From Fremontodendron californicum (Eukaryota > Streptophyta > Magnoliopsida > Malvales > Malvaceae), in NCBI GenBank assembly GCA_030761205.1, contig JAULJL010000015.1:15319501-15383500 (forward strand): a stretch of 64,000 bases of DNA, read 5' to 3'. The position numbers were made by a program, and so were the translations under genes. The notes under the pieces are model-generated. The model was not told the origin of the DNA. It was given only the letters and a program-made list of their open reading frames with translations, and ran no database searches. How positions within the stretch are numbered: the first letter of the stretch is position 1; every line of letters starts with the position of its first letter. This document shows, piece after piece, positions 21,765 to 32,285 of this stretch.

Positions 21765-22247
21765 ATGGATGATATTCTCACAAGATTGCAGAAACGATTT
21801 CCTTCTTTTCCTCGAAATATTTTACTGAAGCTTTACCAAGTTCGATTTGAAAGATTAAGAATGCTTATGCACAAAGGGATTCCTGAAGACATACGTTGGA
21901 TAATTGAAGCCAAGGTACGTGAAGATGAATATCTTCCTGTTTTGCATTTACCAGGTACAGGTAGAAGCACTTTTGCAAAGAAGCGACGAGCAAAGCGCAT
22001 GAGTTCAAATTGCCACAAATGTGCACGATGGACGTGTAACGGTAAATGTCGTTCTATTGGGATTCCGTCCTCTAATCGAGATGATAAAATTGAATTCATT
22101 AAGGATGGACTGAGTAAGGAGAATTTGGGTAATATCCAACTTTCTCTTGAGACGCATCCTAGTGGAGACGTACAAAGAGAAATTCTTGATTTATGGCCGC
22201 AATTCCAAAGGGAATGGCAACATCTTGGGAATCTGATGTTAAAATAA
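21765..22247 (+). CDS. Basic Cys-rich accessory protein of the retrotransposon
   Basis: 160 aa, complete and intronless. It starts MDDILTRLQKRF. An arginine/lysine-rich stretch (GTGRSTFAKKRRAKRM, residues 65-80) runs directly into a cysteine cluster C83-x2-C86-x4-C91-x3-C95, then IPSSNRDDKIEFIKDGLSKE and a Trp-containing tail. The order of basic block, zinc-like cysteines and a short FI-x-x-G segment recalls the cysteine-rich nucleic-acid-binding proteins of flexuous plant RNA viruses, some of which suppress RNA silencing. That likeness is by pattern only and needs a profile search. Alternatives are an unrelated retroelement accessory ORF or a capsid-derived piece. It lies between integrase and the LOG ORF, on the same strand. 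No signal peptide or membrane segment is seen. Confidence 0.7.
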   Translation: MDDILTRLQKRFPSFPRNILLKLYQVRFERLRMLMHKGIPEDIRWIIEAKVREDEYLPVLHLPGTGRSTFAKKRRAKRMSSNCHKCARWTCNGKCRSIGIPSSNRDDKIEFIKDGLSKENLGNIQLSLETHPSGDVQREILDLWPQFQREWQHLGNLMLK

Positions 22248-22631
22248 CCTGTTTGCCAGCTTGTAAGAAAACTGGATGGGAAGCATATCCTCGACTCATA
22301 GAAGGCGTTTAAGCCGTTTCTGGACGTAAAACTAGAGGAAGATGTGAGCCACAATCACAACTACAATAAATGACTTCTCAGCTTTTGGTTTGATTTGCAA
22401 TAATTTCATTTCGGTTTAATTTACGTGTTGTTCGATTTGTGTAATTATTCTCGTTTTTTTTGCATTGGTCTTTTACGGTTGATTTTTCTTCTCTTTTTGA
22501 TTTTCTTCCTGAAATCACGCAAAAATCTTTTGTTAGGTTAACATTTTCTTCTGACAGGTCAAATACACTTTCGGCGACATTATTACTCTTGTCTGATTCA
22601 CTACTCAGTCCTCTATATATTACACCATGTA

Positions 22632-22647
22632 CTCATTCTCTTTCAGG
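22632..22647 (+). promoter_or_regulatory. Candidate 3' splice site before the LOG ORF
   Basis: CTCATTCTCTTTCAGG, a pyrimidine tract with a CAG, ends 15 bases before the LOG ATG at 22662. It matches the arrangement in front of the Cys-rich ORF. A TATA-like CTATATATTA lies at about 22612-22621, so a local promoter is the alternative. Confidence 0.4.
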
Positions 22648-22661
22648 CACTTGAAAAAAAA

Positions 22662-23309
22662 ATGGAAAGTACTTCGTCCCAGCGCATTAAAAAAATTTGT
22701 GTCTTTGGAGGTGCTTATCCAGGGAAAAATAACATATTCGCTGATGAAGCCATAAGAGTTGGAGTAATACTTGCCCAACAAAAGATCCAGTTGATTTATG
22801 GAGGCGGTAGTACGGGTTTAATGGGAGCAGTCGCTACAGCAGCACACGCCGGAGGAAGTCCAGTTCTAGGAATCGTGCCAAAACTATTCACAGGTTTTTG
22901 TGGACCTACCGTGGGTAAGGAAATACAAGTCTGGAGTATCCCTGAACGGATAACAATCATGTACCATTCTGCCGATGCATTCATTGCTTTACCAGGAGGT
23001 CTGGGTACATTGGAAGAAATAGCTTGCGTGGCTTCTTGGTCATCTTTGGTCACAAATAAGAAACCCATTGGTTTGCTTAATATTAATGGTTATTTTAGTA
23101 ATTTGCTTTCATATTTAGATAATGCTGTGGATAATGGATTCATGTTTTCAGAGGTAAGGAGAACCATAATTTATGCTACAACCATTGAAGATTTACTCAA
23201 AAAGCTCCAAGCTTATGAGTATTTATCTGCTACGGTTGTTTCGCAAACGCTCGGAAAAAGAAAAAGAGATATGGACGAGCAAGGAGTGGATTGCACTCTG
23301 TCTTTGTGA
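22662..23309 (+). CDS. LOG: LOG-type cytokinin riboside 5'-monophosphate phosphoribohydrolase
   Basis: 215 aa, complete, no intron, no stop. LOG enzymes release free active cytokinin from its nucleotide in one step, in the cytosol and nucleus. Visible motifs: KKICVFGGAYPGKNN (Rossmann start, residues 10-24), LIYGGGSTGLMGAV (44-57), an arginine at residue 96 in the IPERITIM segment, the family signature ADAFIALPGGLGTLEE (104-119) and KPIGLLNINGYFSNLLSYLD (134-153). The MHERK-type motif usual in plant LOGs reads IPERI here, and the C-terminus ends in a basic GKRKRD plus acidic tail. Length fits the family. Host LOG genes normally have several introns. This copy has none and lies inside an LTR retrotransposon, and many usually conserved positions differ, so capture is unlikely to be very recent. 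Intact catalytic residues suggest an active enzyme, which is not shown by sequence alone. Confidence 0.9.
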   Translation: MESTSSQRIKKICVFGGAYPGKNNIFADEAIRVGVILAQQKIQLIYGGGSTGLMGAVATAAHAGGSPVLGIVPKLFTGFCGPTVGKEIQVWSIPERITIMYHSADAFIALPGGLGTLEEIACVASWSSLVTNKKPIGLLNINGYFSNLLSYLDNAVDNGFMFSEVRRTIIYATTIEDLLKKLQAYEYLSATVVSQTLGKRKRDMDEQGVDCTLSL

Positions 23310-25256
23310 CATTATCTAACATTTTGTTTGTTGTGTCTCAGTTATAATAAGTGGTTAGCAACCTCTGCAGGTAATATCTCCTAAATTCTACCTTTAGTAG
23401 GGGGTAAGGGACATATTTTGCTAATTTAAAAAAAAAAAAGTTTGTTGTGTTTTAAGCAATTTAGAAGTATTCATTGTGAACAAGGTCTGAGTAAGAGAGA
23501 CTTGAGACATACCTTGTCAGTTTGATTTTAATCTTTTTATGTTTACTTGTTAATTTTTGTTTAGTATTTTAGGATTAATTAGGTTGCATGAGTTTGTTTT
23601 GTTTTGAGTCTTAGTTATTCCTATTCTTATGTTATTAGTTCTTTTCTCTTACACATGATTCTTTCATTTGGGTTAATAGACTTACATTGAGGACAATGTA
23701 AGAATTAAGTGTGGGGGGAACGATTTAGGATTTCTTTTATTTTTGTCTACTATTTTTTTTATGAGTCTTTATTATTATTATTATTTTTTTAATGTGTTCT
23801 AGTTCCTTTTTAATACAATGATGAGATATGAATTGCATAAGTCTAAAACAGATTTATTAGTGAGAAGATTTTCATGAGAATTGAGCTTGATGTCAACCTT
23901 TTTATGAGCCAATGTTAATATGATATGTTGATTGAGAAAGAAGCATGTTTAGATTTAATCTGACTTGTATAATCATCCTTGTGAGTTTTTGAGCCTATAA
24001 TGATTGATGCATTATACAAATCAATCTAATTTCTTTCTTGAGTGCTCTTATGATTACATGATTCTCTAGAACTTGCTTTAAACCGTTTGAGACTATATTG
24101 ATACATGTGACAACATGAATATGATAGAGGCATTAGGATTATAACCAGAGCCAAACAGCCATCCATTATTAATGTTCTCAGAGAACATCCCCACTAGTGA
24201 GCCAATTTGAGCCTACATTAAATATGCTATTTTATTGGTTACCAGAACTTACACCTAGCCTAAATATACTTATATCCTTACCCTTGTTCTAAAGATGGAT
24301 TATATATTTTGAGACATATTGCAAAAACAAGGGATACTTTTTGAAAATTTGGGTTAGAACGAAAGATAAGTGTGGGGGAGGAGAGTGGCAAAAGTCAAGA
24401 GAAAAAGAAAGGGATCATTGTCAAATACATTCCCATATTAAAAAAAAATCTTCTCTTGAACTTCTAGTTAAAGTAAAGAAAAAGATGTTACAAAGTTGGT
24501 TAGAATGAAGCAAAGGCTCAACATGAATATTTAGCCTATGTTATTATGTGCTTTATAAGAGTTTTGAGAAGTTTTATTCGTATGATCTTATTATGTCTCT
24601 AAACTCTATGAACTCTTTGGAACCTTTGTGATATCTTTATCCTTTTGTTCTTTAACCACATTATAACCCTTTGGCCCCATTACAACCTTGAAAAAAGATC
24701 TCTTGATTTATGAAGTTGTATGATCTAAATAGTGGAGAATAGGTGGACAAGCAAGCATATGGTAGAACTGTTTTCATGAGATTGATTGAGTGTAAACACT
24801 TTACCACTACTTTAAAGAGTGAAAATCATGAGAGTATAGTGAGAAGTTGAGATTAAGTTGAATATGCACTATTTTGATTGAAATATGTTATGTTAATATT
24901 GGCTTAACTCATTTATTTACATTCAAGCATGAATTTTTGTGAAATTCTTTGAGCTATTGATTAGTTTATAAGACTTGTTCAAAGATTGTCTCTAATTTAT
25001 ATTGAAAGGATTAGGAGTAAATATTTTTAGTGTATGTAGTTTACTTATATTTTAGTTTTTCAATGTTTGTGGGTATCGTTCTAGCAAACCCTCAAAAGAC
25101 TAAACTCGTCCACTAGGGACACCTAGGGGTTTAAAGGCTTGTGTCACATGCTAAGTGCCACCGTGATTTCCAACGAAAATGGATTAGATTAGATTTTCTT
25201 ATTTTATTTTTATTGAGTCGTTGCTAGGGACTAGCAACAATCTAAGTGTGGGGGTG
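23310..25256 (+). other. Noncoding 3' region of the retrotransposon with repeated purine tracts
   Basis: About 1.9 kb without a credible ORF between LOG and the 3' LTR. AAGTGTGGGGG-type tracts occur at about 23707-23718, 24368-24379 and 25244-25254. The last abuts the LTR and is the functional polypurine tract; the others are internal copies. Long noncoding 3' regions with such tracts are usual in Athila-type elements. Confidence 0.7.
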
Positions 25257-26760
25257 TGATAACTCGTATAATTATATAGTTTTTAGTTATGTTTTATTAT
25301 TGTTTTGTGTCAAATACGAGTTATTATTGCTTAGTCTACTTGTGTTTATGATCTTTTATATTTTTTATGTAATTTGGTGTTTTTCACGAGTTTCTTTGAG
25401 TGATTTCAGATTACTAGGTTAAATCAAGAATTAAGGGCAAATCCAATTCAGTTCCAGTTCCGACACCTTTTTCCATATCAGCTATATCTGGAGTTTCACT
25501 GAAGCATTAAGGCTGAAATTTTTACAGTGCATAGTTAAGAGGCATATCTATCTTTTTCATGTTTTACACTTCTTGAAACGGAGTCGTTTTCCCTAGCGAA
25601 ATCGACCATCAAGTTGGCTGATGTGCAATGACGTCTGTGCTGACCTGTTTTGGTATTTTGACCATATCTTCCGATCCACATGAGCAAATGATCTGATTCT
25701 AACGGCTATGGATCTGTAACTGATAGGGGTATATTTTTCTAGAAGACCATTTGATCAGATCGAGCCTCCAACATTGACAAAATCGACCATCAAGCTGGCT
25801 GATCAGAATTGTCATACAATATGACGAAAATTGTTAGAAAAATGCACCCACCTATTATACCTACCTTTGAAATTTATAAAGCTTGTCTCTTGTCATTTAG
25901 CTCTCCAAAATGTGTATAAATAGAGGGCCTTGGATGATTGTAAGAGTATCATTATAGATTGGTAGGATATTAGCCATTGTAATAAAATTCTCTAAGTTTT
26001 CTTTTTTCTTTCCTTTCTCTAGTTTTCTTTTTCTTTATTTACTTATGCTTCTTACATTTTTTTTCATTTTATTTATATCTAGTATGTGTTGCTAATCATA
26101 TTGTTGAGGTGATGAGGTGAAGCTCTTGGTAAATGCTAAGGTTAGTCTCTTAAACATGAGCTAAAATGAATCATCATTTATAAACACTAGTATAGATAAT
26201 ATTTTCTTTTGGTTTAAAATCATACTTGCAAAGTAGGGATCTTGATTCATTATTGACAATGAAAATGGCACAATAAATGCTTGGTTTCATAACCTTGATT
26301 TGTTGTAGACATATACCTTGGCATAAGGAATGCTTGGACTCTTTTTGTGAGTTTTGAGGACACCAAATGAACATAATATCATATGCTATGGACGTTGGAC
26401 AATTTGGACTGAATTGCTAAACCTTCCGATTGGAATCTCCCTTATGTGTGAATTTCAATTGTGTAATAAAACAAGATTAATCTTAGCATAACACCAAGAG
26501 TGGATTCTCTAACCTCAACATCTTTTCTTATTGTTTTTATATCTTGTTTAATTTCTTTTATTTTATTTTGTTCTCTAATATATTGTTTATCTTGTTTTGT
26601 TGTTGATTCCCTAATATCTTGTTTACTTTCTTTTTCTTATATATTTATAAACTTATACTTACTAATACGCTTCCCTGTGGTTCGACCTCGGACACCCGAG
26701 AATTTATTACTTGAACATAACCTGCACTTGGGTTTACAACTCTTAATTGAGTCTCCATCA
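25257..26760 (+). repeat. 3' LTR, complete (1504 bp)
   Basis: Runs from TGATAACTCG to CTCCATCA and is followed by the TSD GTATA. It contains the TATAAATA box at 25915 and, near its end, the CCCTGTGGTTCGACCTCGG motif found in this class of LTR. Confidence 0.92.
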
Positions 26761-26765
26761 GTATA

Positions 26766-28576
26766 CAAAGAATATTTTTGTCAAGCTGTAAAACTTTCTC
26801 TTTCTCCCATATCTTAACATTTTTTTACTCCAATAGGAGTAATCAATAGTTACACTTCAATAATAGTTAATAGGATCATCCAAGATCAAATAAACCCTTT
26901 CTAAGATCTCATAATGTTGTTGATGAACAGTAGGTCCTTTGAACCCTTCATTTTTTACCATTTTCCTTTTCTTCCTTTCGGTACGTTGAACTTGTGTGTT
27001 TGGCATAGCAATGGTTCTTACGGATCTTGACATGGTGGATAATGAGTATTTCTTATGTGGATAATCTTGGAGTCCATGGCACTTTTAATTCATTGCAGTC
27101 AAGAATGATTTTGTCATTTTGATAACATGAATGCTATTTCGGTGACTACTATGGTGGAAACTCTTACCATAGGAACCGATGCAAACCTTTAGTTGTCACA
27201 AGTTTCAAATTTTTTTTACATGAAAGTAGTTTTTTATTTATTATTTTCTCTTTTGCTTGGTTTCTTGTTGGTTTGTTTAATTTAGAATAGCATGGACAAT
27301 TATCAAATAAGGTGAAACATCAAAAGTATTTAATGTTTTCAATAATAAAAAAATATTTAATAAAAAAATTGATAATTAGAACTATAAATGAATTGGCTTG
27401 AACGAATCGATTTTTGTTCATGTTCATTTGTTTATTTTTTTAGTCTGTTTGTGTTTGGCTCGTGTTCGCTAAGGATTTTAAAATTATGTTCGATTTCGGT
27501 TCATTTAAGTTAAATGAACTTGTTCACGAATATTAAACGAACATGTTCATGAACATATAATCGAACATGTTCGTGGACAATTAAAAATTTGTTCATAAAC
27601 AATAAACAAACAAATAAATAAATAAGCCAATTTTAAGTTATTATTAAATAAATGTATTGTACACTAGCAATGGAGTTTTTTAACTCCACAAACGGGGTTA
27701 AAAAAAACTGTCACGTATCCTTAGACTTTATTTCTAGTAGAGAAAATCGATGACTACTACAATACGAACATTTACGGTTCAAACCTTTGAATTCCACAAA
27801 TTTTGAGTTTTTCTTACTTGAAAATAGTATATTTTTTTCATTTGTCTTTTCCTTAGTTTTTGGTTGGTTGGCTCCAATTAGAATAGTAATGAAAATTATA
27901 AAATAAGGTGAAGCAGCAAAAAAAATATTTAGTGTTTGCATTAATAAAAAACTATTTAATAAAAAGGAAATAAAAATTTGACAATTGCTAAAAAAAAAAT
28001 TACCATTAGAAATATAAACGATTTGATGTATTCAAACACGATCCATTAGAATTTAACTACTTATATCTTATTTAAATATGAATAAAAATTAATACTTAAT
28101 ATTTAATTTCAATTATTAATATTTGCAAAAATTTAAATTTGACATATTAAATCATAAATAGCACACTTTTTTATTATAAAATTCAACTCAAATACTGATA
28201 CTCAAAATAAAAAAAATAAAATCAATTTTTATAGAAATTATTAATTAAACTTAAATTAAAAAATTAAAGTTAACTCGTAAAAAATATATTGAATTTAAAA
28301 TCATATTTAGAATAATTAATAAATTAATTTTTTTGGTCAAAAATTAAATAATTAATTTAGTAAGTATTACAATAATAATATATAAAAAAAATTAAATATT
28401 AAATAGTATTACTTACAAATTAGGTTGAATAGTATAAAGGTATTCGATATTAAAATAATCATTGTCATTTTTAATTGTCTTTATCATTTTATTTCAAATT
28501 ATTTTTTGTTTCTTCTTCCAGCAAGCTGATAATCTTATTGCTAAATTCAACAATGCTTGAGCTATATGTGGTTGTA
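26766..28576. other. AT-rich DNA with a diverged 200-bp duplication
   Basis: No gene recognised. The segments 27170-27390 and 27765-28030 are diverged copies of one another (shared TTTTCTCTTTTGCTTGGTT-like, TAAGGTGAA and AATAAAAAA-TATTTAATAAAAA words). Between them, 27400-27600 has repeated GAACATGTTC-type palindromic words typical of hAT-derived repeats. Confidence 0.4.
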
Positions 28577-28887
28577 GACCTATCCACGAGGCATGCTACC
28601 CGTCCAGCCTGACAAGCTCGATCCGAATTAGACTGGACATAGAATAGGCTTTTAGTAATATGGATCAGCTTGGCCAGGATTACTGTTTAAATAATAAAAA
28701 TAATATTTTTATTTGAATTTAATTATAAAAAATATATTAATATTAATACAAAATATTTTTTAATATTTTAATATATTTTAAATAATAAAATGAGCTTTTC
28801 ATACTGGAACTGGCCCAAGCTAGGTCTGAGCAAGCAAAAAAAATTTGTTCGAACTTGAACCCGTCCCGACTTGACCCATGGACACCT
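28577..28887. mobile_element. Diverged non-autonomous hAT-type element
   Basis: The left end TAGACCTATCCACGAGGCAT and the right end, read inward as GGTGTCCATGGGTCAAGTCG, are related inverted termini of the TAGACCTGCTCA family, around an AT-rich core. No clear TSD was found. Confidence 0.45.
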
Positions 28888-28891
28888 TTGT

Positions 28892-30109
28892 TGACCATTT
28901 AAGGCTATTTTCTTTTTCAAACGACTAGATTTGTGTTAGTTGGAATTTGGATCTTAAATTAGTACTAAATAATTAGATTTCACCATGGAGGAAAAAAAAT
29001 CCAAAGCAAATCTAATAGTTTGAGACAAAAAACAATTCCAACATGTTGGATTTGGCTAGATGAGGTATTTTCGATTAAAAATAAGTAAAAATAGTGTTGA
29101 CGAAATTAATATATTTTAAAAATATATAAATATTTGATTTGACAAAAGACCATCAAAATTCAAACCCTCAAAATATTTTTAATTATTGGTGCAAACATAA
29201 TATTTTTTAATTCTTTGACTTTTTTGTAATTTTCTTGTAGTTATCACCGTTCCATTCTAATTGTTCGCATTGTAGTTGCCAACTGCTATTCCTCAGGTTT
29301 TGATTTCTTCCTTTCCTATGTCTTAACAGATTAGACTATACATAAAATGAGTTGGTCCCATAACTGCCATATGCTCTATACTTAACTGAAGTTGAAGTTT
29401 TTGGACAAAATTGCACGATAGTTTGTATTGTCTATTAAGAGTGTGGTAGCATTTGGAGACTCAGAAAAATCAATAAAGATTTACAGGTTTTAAGAGTAAG
29501 TCTTATACTCCTGTAGGTAATTTTTTGTTCCAATTTTCATCACCCAGGGTTTAAAAATTGTGCGTGTGAATGTACAGGAATGTCTTGTCTACTAGCCCAT
29601 AGGATACAAGATTGTTTGTATTTGACTGCTCTTTGCTTGCAAGTTCCAAGAAATCATTAAAAGGATGAAGTTCAGTTTTCATGCATTTGCTACCATTTCC
29701 AACTAGTGAGATTATACAATGATCGACATAAAGAGCAAAACCCAAAAGAAAATCACTTTTATTACAATCGAAGAGCCGAGGATCAGTTAATTACTACATT
29801 ATGGTTTAAGCTCCGGACCTTCTTTTTCAAGATAAAAAAGGTTATTTTTTTTTAATTTGAAGTTTCTTTACTTGGAATTTGTAATACAATGTTGTAAAAA
29901 GTGGATTTATGCTTCTTTAGTGATACCATTAGAAGATGTTTCATTGACCATTTTCTTCTTGAAATTATCAGTAGTCATATGTGATGAAGCATGCACTGTC
30001 TCAATGTAAGGCTAATTATAGTCTCATTTTAATTGGAAGGATGATATCTCTATGCTTCTGATTGCTCTATAATATTTCTTTCTTTTGAGGAGGAAAATGA
30101 TTTTAGTCG
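28892..30109. other. AT-rich intergenic DNA with one unexplained open stretch
   Basis: Mostly featureless. On the minus strand 29551-29760 reads FALYVDHCIISLVGNGSKCM, KTELHPFNDFLELASKEQ and LVSYGLVDKTFLY, which looks protein-like rather than random but matches no family recognised here. It could be a decayed exon. Confidence 0.3.
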
Positions 30110-30117
30110 GGAGGAAC

Positions 30118-30628
30118 TAGAGATGACAAAATCTGATCCGTTTTACAAATTTCGTTTCGAATAAGAAAGTTTTTTTTTTTTTATATAAAAAAAAGTGGGA
30201 CCGAGATGGAGCGAGACGATTTTGGTAAATGCTTACTCCGTTCTGTCCCACACCGCCTTTTAAAATTACTATTTTATCCCTTAAAATATTCTATATATTA
30301 CTTCTATATTTTTAGTATATATATATATATATATATATATTAGATATATGTACTAATATTATATATATACTTTATATGTATGTATATTATATATATATAT
30401 ATACTAAAGAATTACATATACTAAAATTATGTTCATGAGTAAATTATAATATATATTTTCACAATATTAAATTAAAAATAATTAGTAAAAAAATAGATTG
30501 GAGTAGCGTGGAGCAGTTATGGATGTAACCGACATCCATGGAGACAGATGTTTTCAACATCCATACAAGAGTGGGACGGAGGTGGATAAGGTAATTCCTG
30601 CCCTCGTCCCATTCCATTGCCATCCCTA
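30118..30628. mobile_element. Non-autonomous hAT element (TAGAGATGACAA family), perfect TSD
   Basis: The left end is TAGAGATGACAAAATCTGAT, and the right end ATTGCCATCCCTA reads inward TAGGGATGGCAAT. The 8-bp TSD GGAGGAAC lies at 30110-30117 and 30629-30636. Interior rims are rich in GGGACGGAG-type words, with an AT core containing TA microsatellites. A second member is at 57784-58352. Confidence 0.88.
30308..30400. repeat. (TA)n microsatellites
   Basis: Two long alternating TA runs lie within the hAT core. Such runs are unstable and probably vary between individuals. Confidence 0.8.
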
Positions 30629-30636
30629 GGAGGAAC

Positions 30637-30911
30637 TAGACCTGCTCATGGGTTGGGTCAGACCGGGGCTCGAAAAAAAAATTCCTTGCCCAAGCTCGTT
30701 TCGGGCTAGCCCATAAGCCTGTGTTTACTATTCATAAATTATTAAAAAAATATTATTATATTATTATATTTCAATTTAAATAAAAAAAATATTTTTATTT
30801 AATAAATAATAATTCGAGTCGAATCGAATCGAATCGGTTTGAATTACAAGAAAATTTACCCAGACCAGACCTGTCGGATCGGACGGGCTACCCGATCCTT
30901 GAGCAGGTCTA
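30637..30911. mobile_element. Non-autonomous hAT element (TAGACCTGCTCA family), perfect TSD
   Basis: The ends TAGACCTGCTCATGGGTTGG and, inward from the right, TAGACCTGCTCAAGGATCGG are almost perfect inverted repeats. The 8-bp TSD GGAGGAAC flanks it at 30629-30636 and 30912-30919. The left TSD copy is also the right TSD of the preceding, unrelated hAT. Confidence 0.9.
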
Positions 30912-30919
30912 GGAGGAAC

Positions 30920-32285
30920 GCATATTAGGTTTTTTGTTGTCATTGTTGTTGGTTTTGGTTTTTTTACTTAAATACATTTTTTTGGCCAAATACTATCTCA
31001 ACTTCTATTTATCAATTACTATAGGCATAACTTTTATGTATGTCTGTCTGTATTCTCTTCATTAATGTCCAATAATAATCGTATGTGCATGCCATTGCCA
31101 CACGAGAAAAGCCTCTGATTTTGTATAAGCAATTCTATTATTGGCTTAAAATGTCAAATTGTGGGATATGTTCATGATCTTTGGTTTCTTTATCTCTCGA
31201 CTGTTACTTTCATGGCTGTCATGTTAGCCTTGTTCTTACTTTGTTGTTTAAGTTAGTGCAAATTATGAAGGGATTCGAATACCCTCTTAAGGGATTCCAA
31301 TTCCCTAGGCCAGTGTCATGTAAAATTCAAATCTTGAATAAGCGATTCGAATACCCTTTAAGGGGATTCGAATATCCTATAAGAAATATGTTCGAGATTT
31401 GAATATTCGAATGTCAAATTCTATAACTACATGCACTTATATTGTAAGAGTATTCGAATGACAAATTCTTGATCTTTTTAAAAATAATATATTAAAATAT
31501 AATATCTAAACAAAATTTTAATATATTATATTTTAAAATATTATATTTAATAATATTTTTAAATTTAAATTTTATATTTTAAAATTATATTATAAATTTT
31601 TGCAAAATAATATTTTAATATTTTAAATATACTTCAATATAATATTCAAATATACTATATTTAATAATATATTTAAAAATATAATTTATAATATATTTAA
31701 TAATATATAAAAATCTATTTAAAATAATATTCAAAATACTATTTAATATCTTATATTTAATAATTAAAGTAAAATATTATTTACAAATATATTTAAAAAT
31801 AATATTTTAGTATTTTAGGTTAGTTTCCTTTTATTCATTTTTAATTTTGGTAATATCCCATGTAAATAAACTAAAATCTGTAATTAAGCGTACTTTAGTT
31901 ATTTTAGCAAGTATTCATTTGCTATTTCATATACCATTTATGCCATAATAGTAATGTCATAATAGTTATTCCTTTTCATGAACCAAATTACTGAATAACT
32001 ATATCCCATTTCATTCAGTTCTATTCCATTCAAATTTTATTCCATTAATAGAATCAAACATGACGTTATTGCTCAACACTTCGTTACATAATGGCATAAA
32101 TCTAAAAGATAAATTTTGCCTTTTTTGCTGCAAATTTAGGTTATCCACGTCATTTTTTTTTCAACTTCTTTTTTTTTTTTTCTTTTGTGTTATAAGAAAG
32201 AGAAAAAAAAATGAAAGAAAAAAAGAAATAAATACAAAAAAAAAAAAGAGAAAGATGGAAGAAAAAAAAAATTGTATTCATGTTT
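30920..32285. other. AT-rich intergenic DNA
   Basis: The segment 31265-31400 holds several GGATTCGAATACCCT-type words in tandem, and 31490-31800 is almost pure A and T. No gene is recognised. Confidence 0.4.

Larger units (their letters stand above)
19947..26760 (+). mobile_element. Ty3/gypsy (Athila/Tat-like) element carrying a LOG gene
   Basis: A TSD GTATA (19942-19946 and 26761-26765) encloses a left LTR beginning TGATAACTCGTATAATT at 19947 and a complete right LTR 25257-26760 ending CTCCATCA. The left LTR breaks off at 21323 and is fused to the C-terminal part of an integrase, so PBS, gag, protease, RT and most of integrase are deleted. Downstream come a basic Cys-rich ORF (21765-22247), an intact LOG ORF (22662-23309), a long noncoding stretch with three AAGTGTGGGGG motifs, and the 3' LTR. 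Because one TSD brackets everything, the two accessory genes are part of the element. The LTR copies differ at only a few sites by eye, so insertion was recent and the deletion is younger still. Confidence 0.88.
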
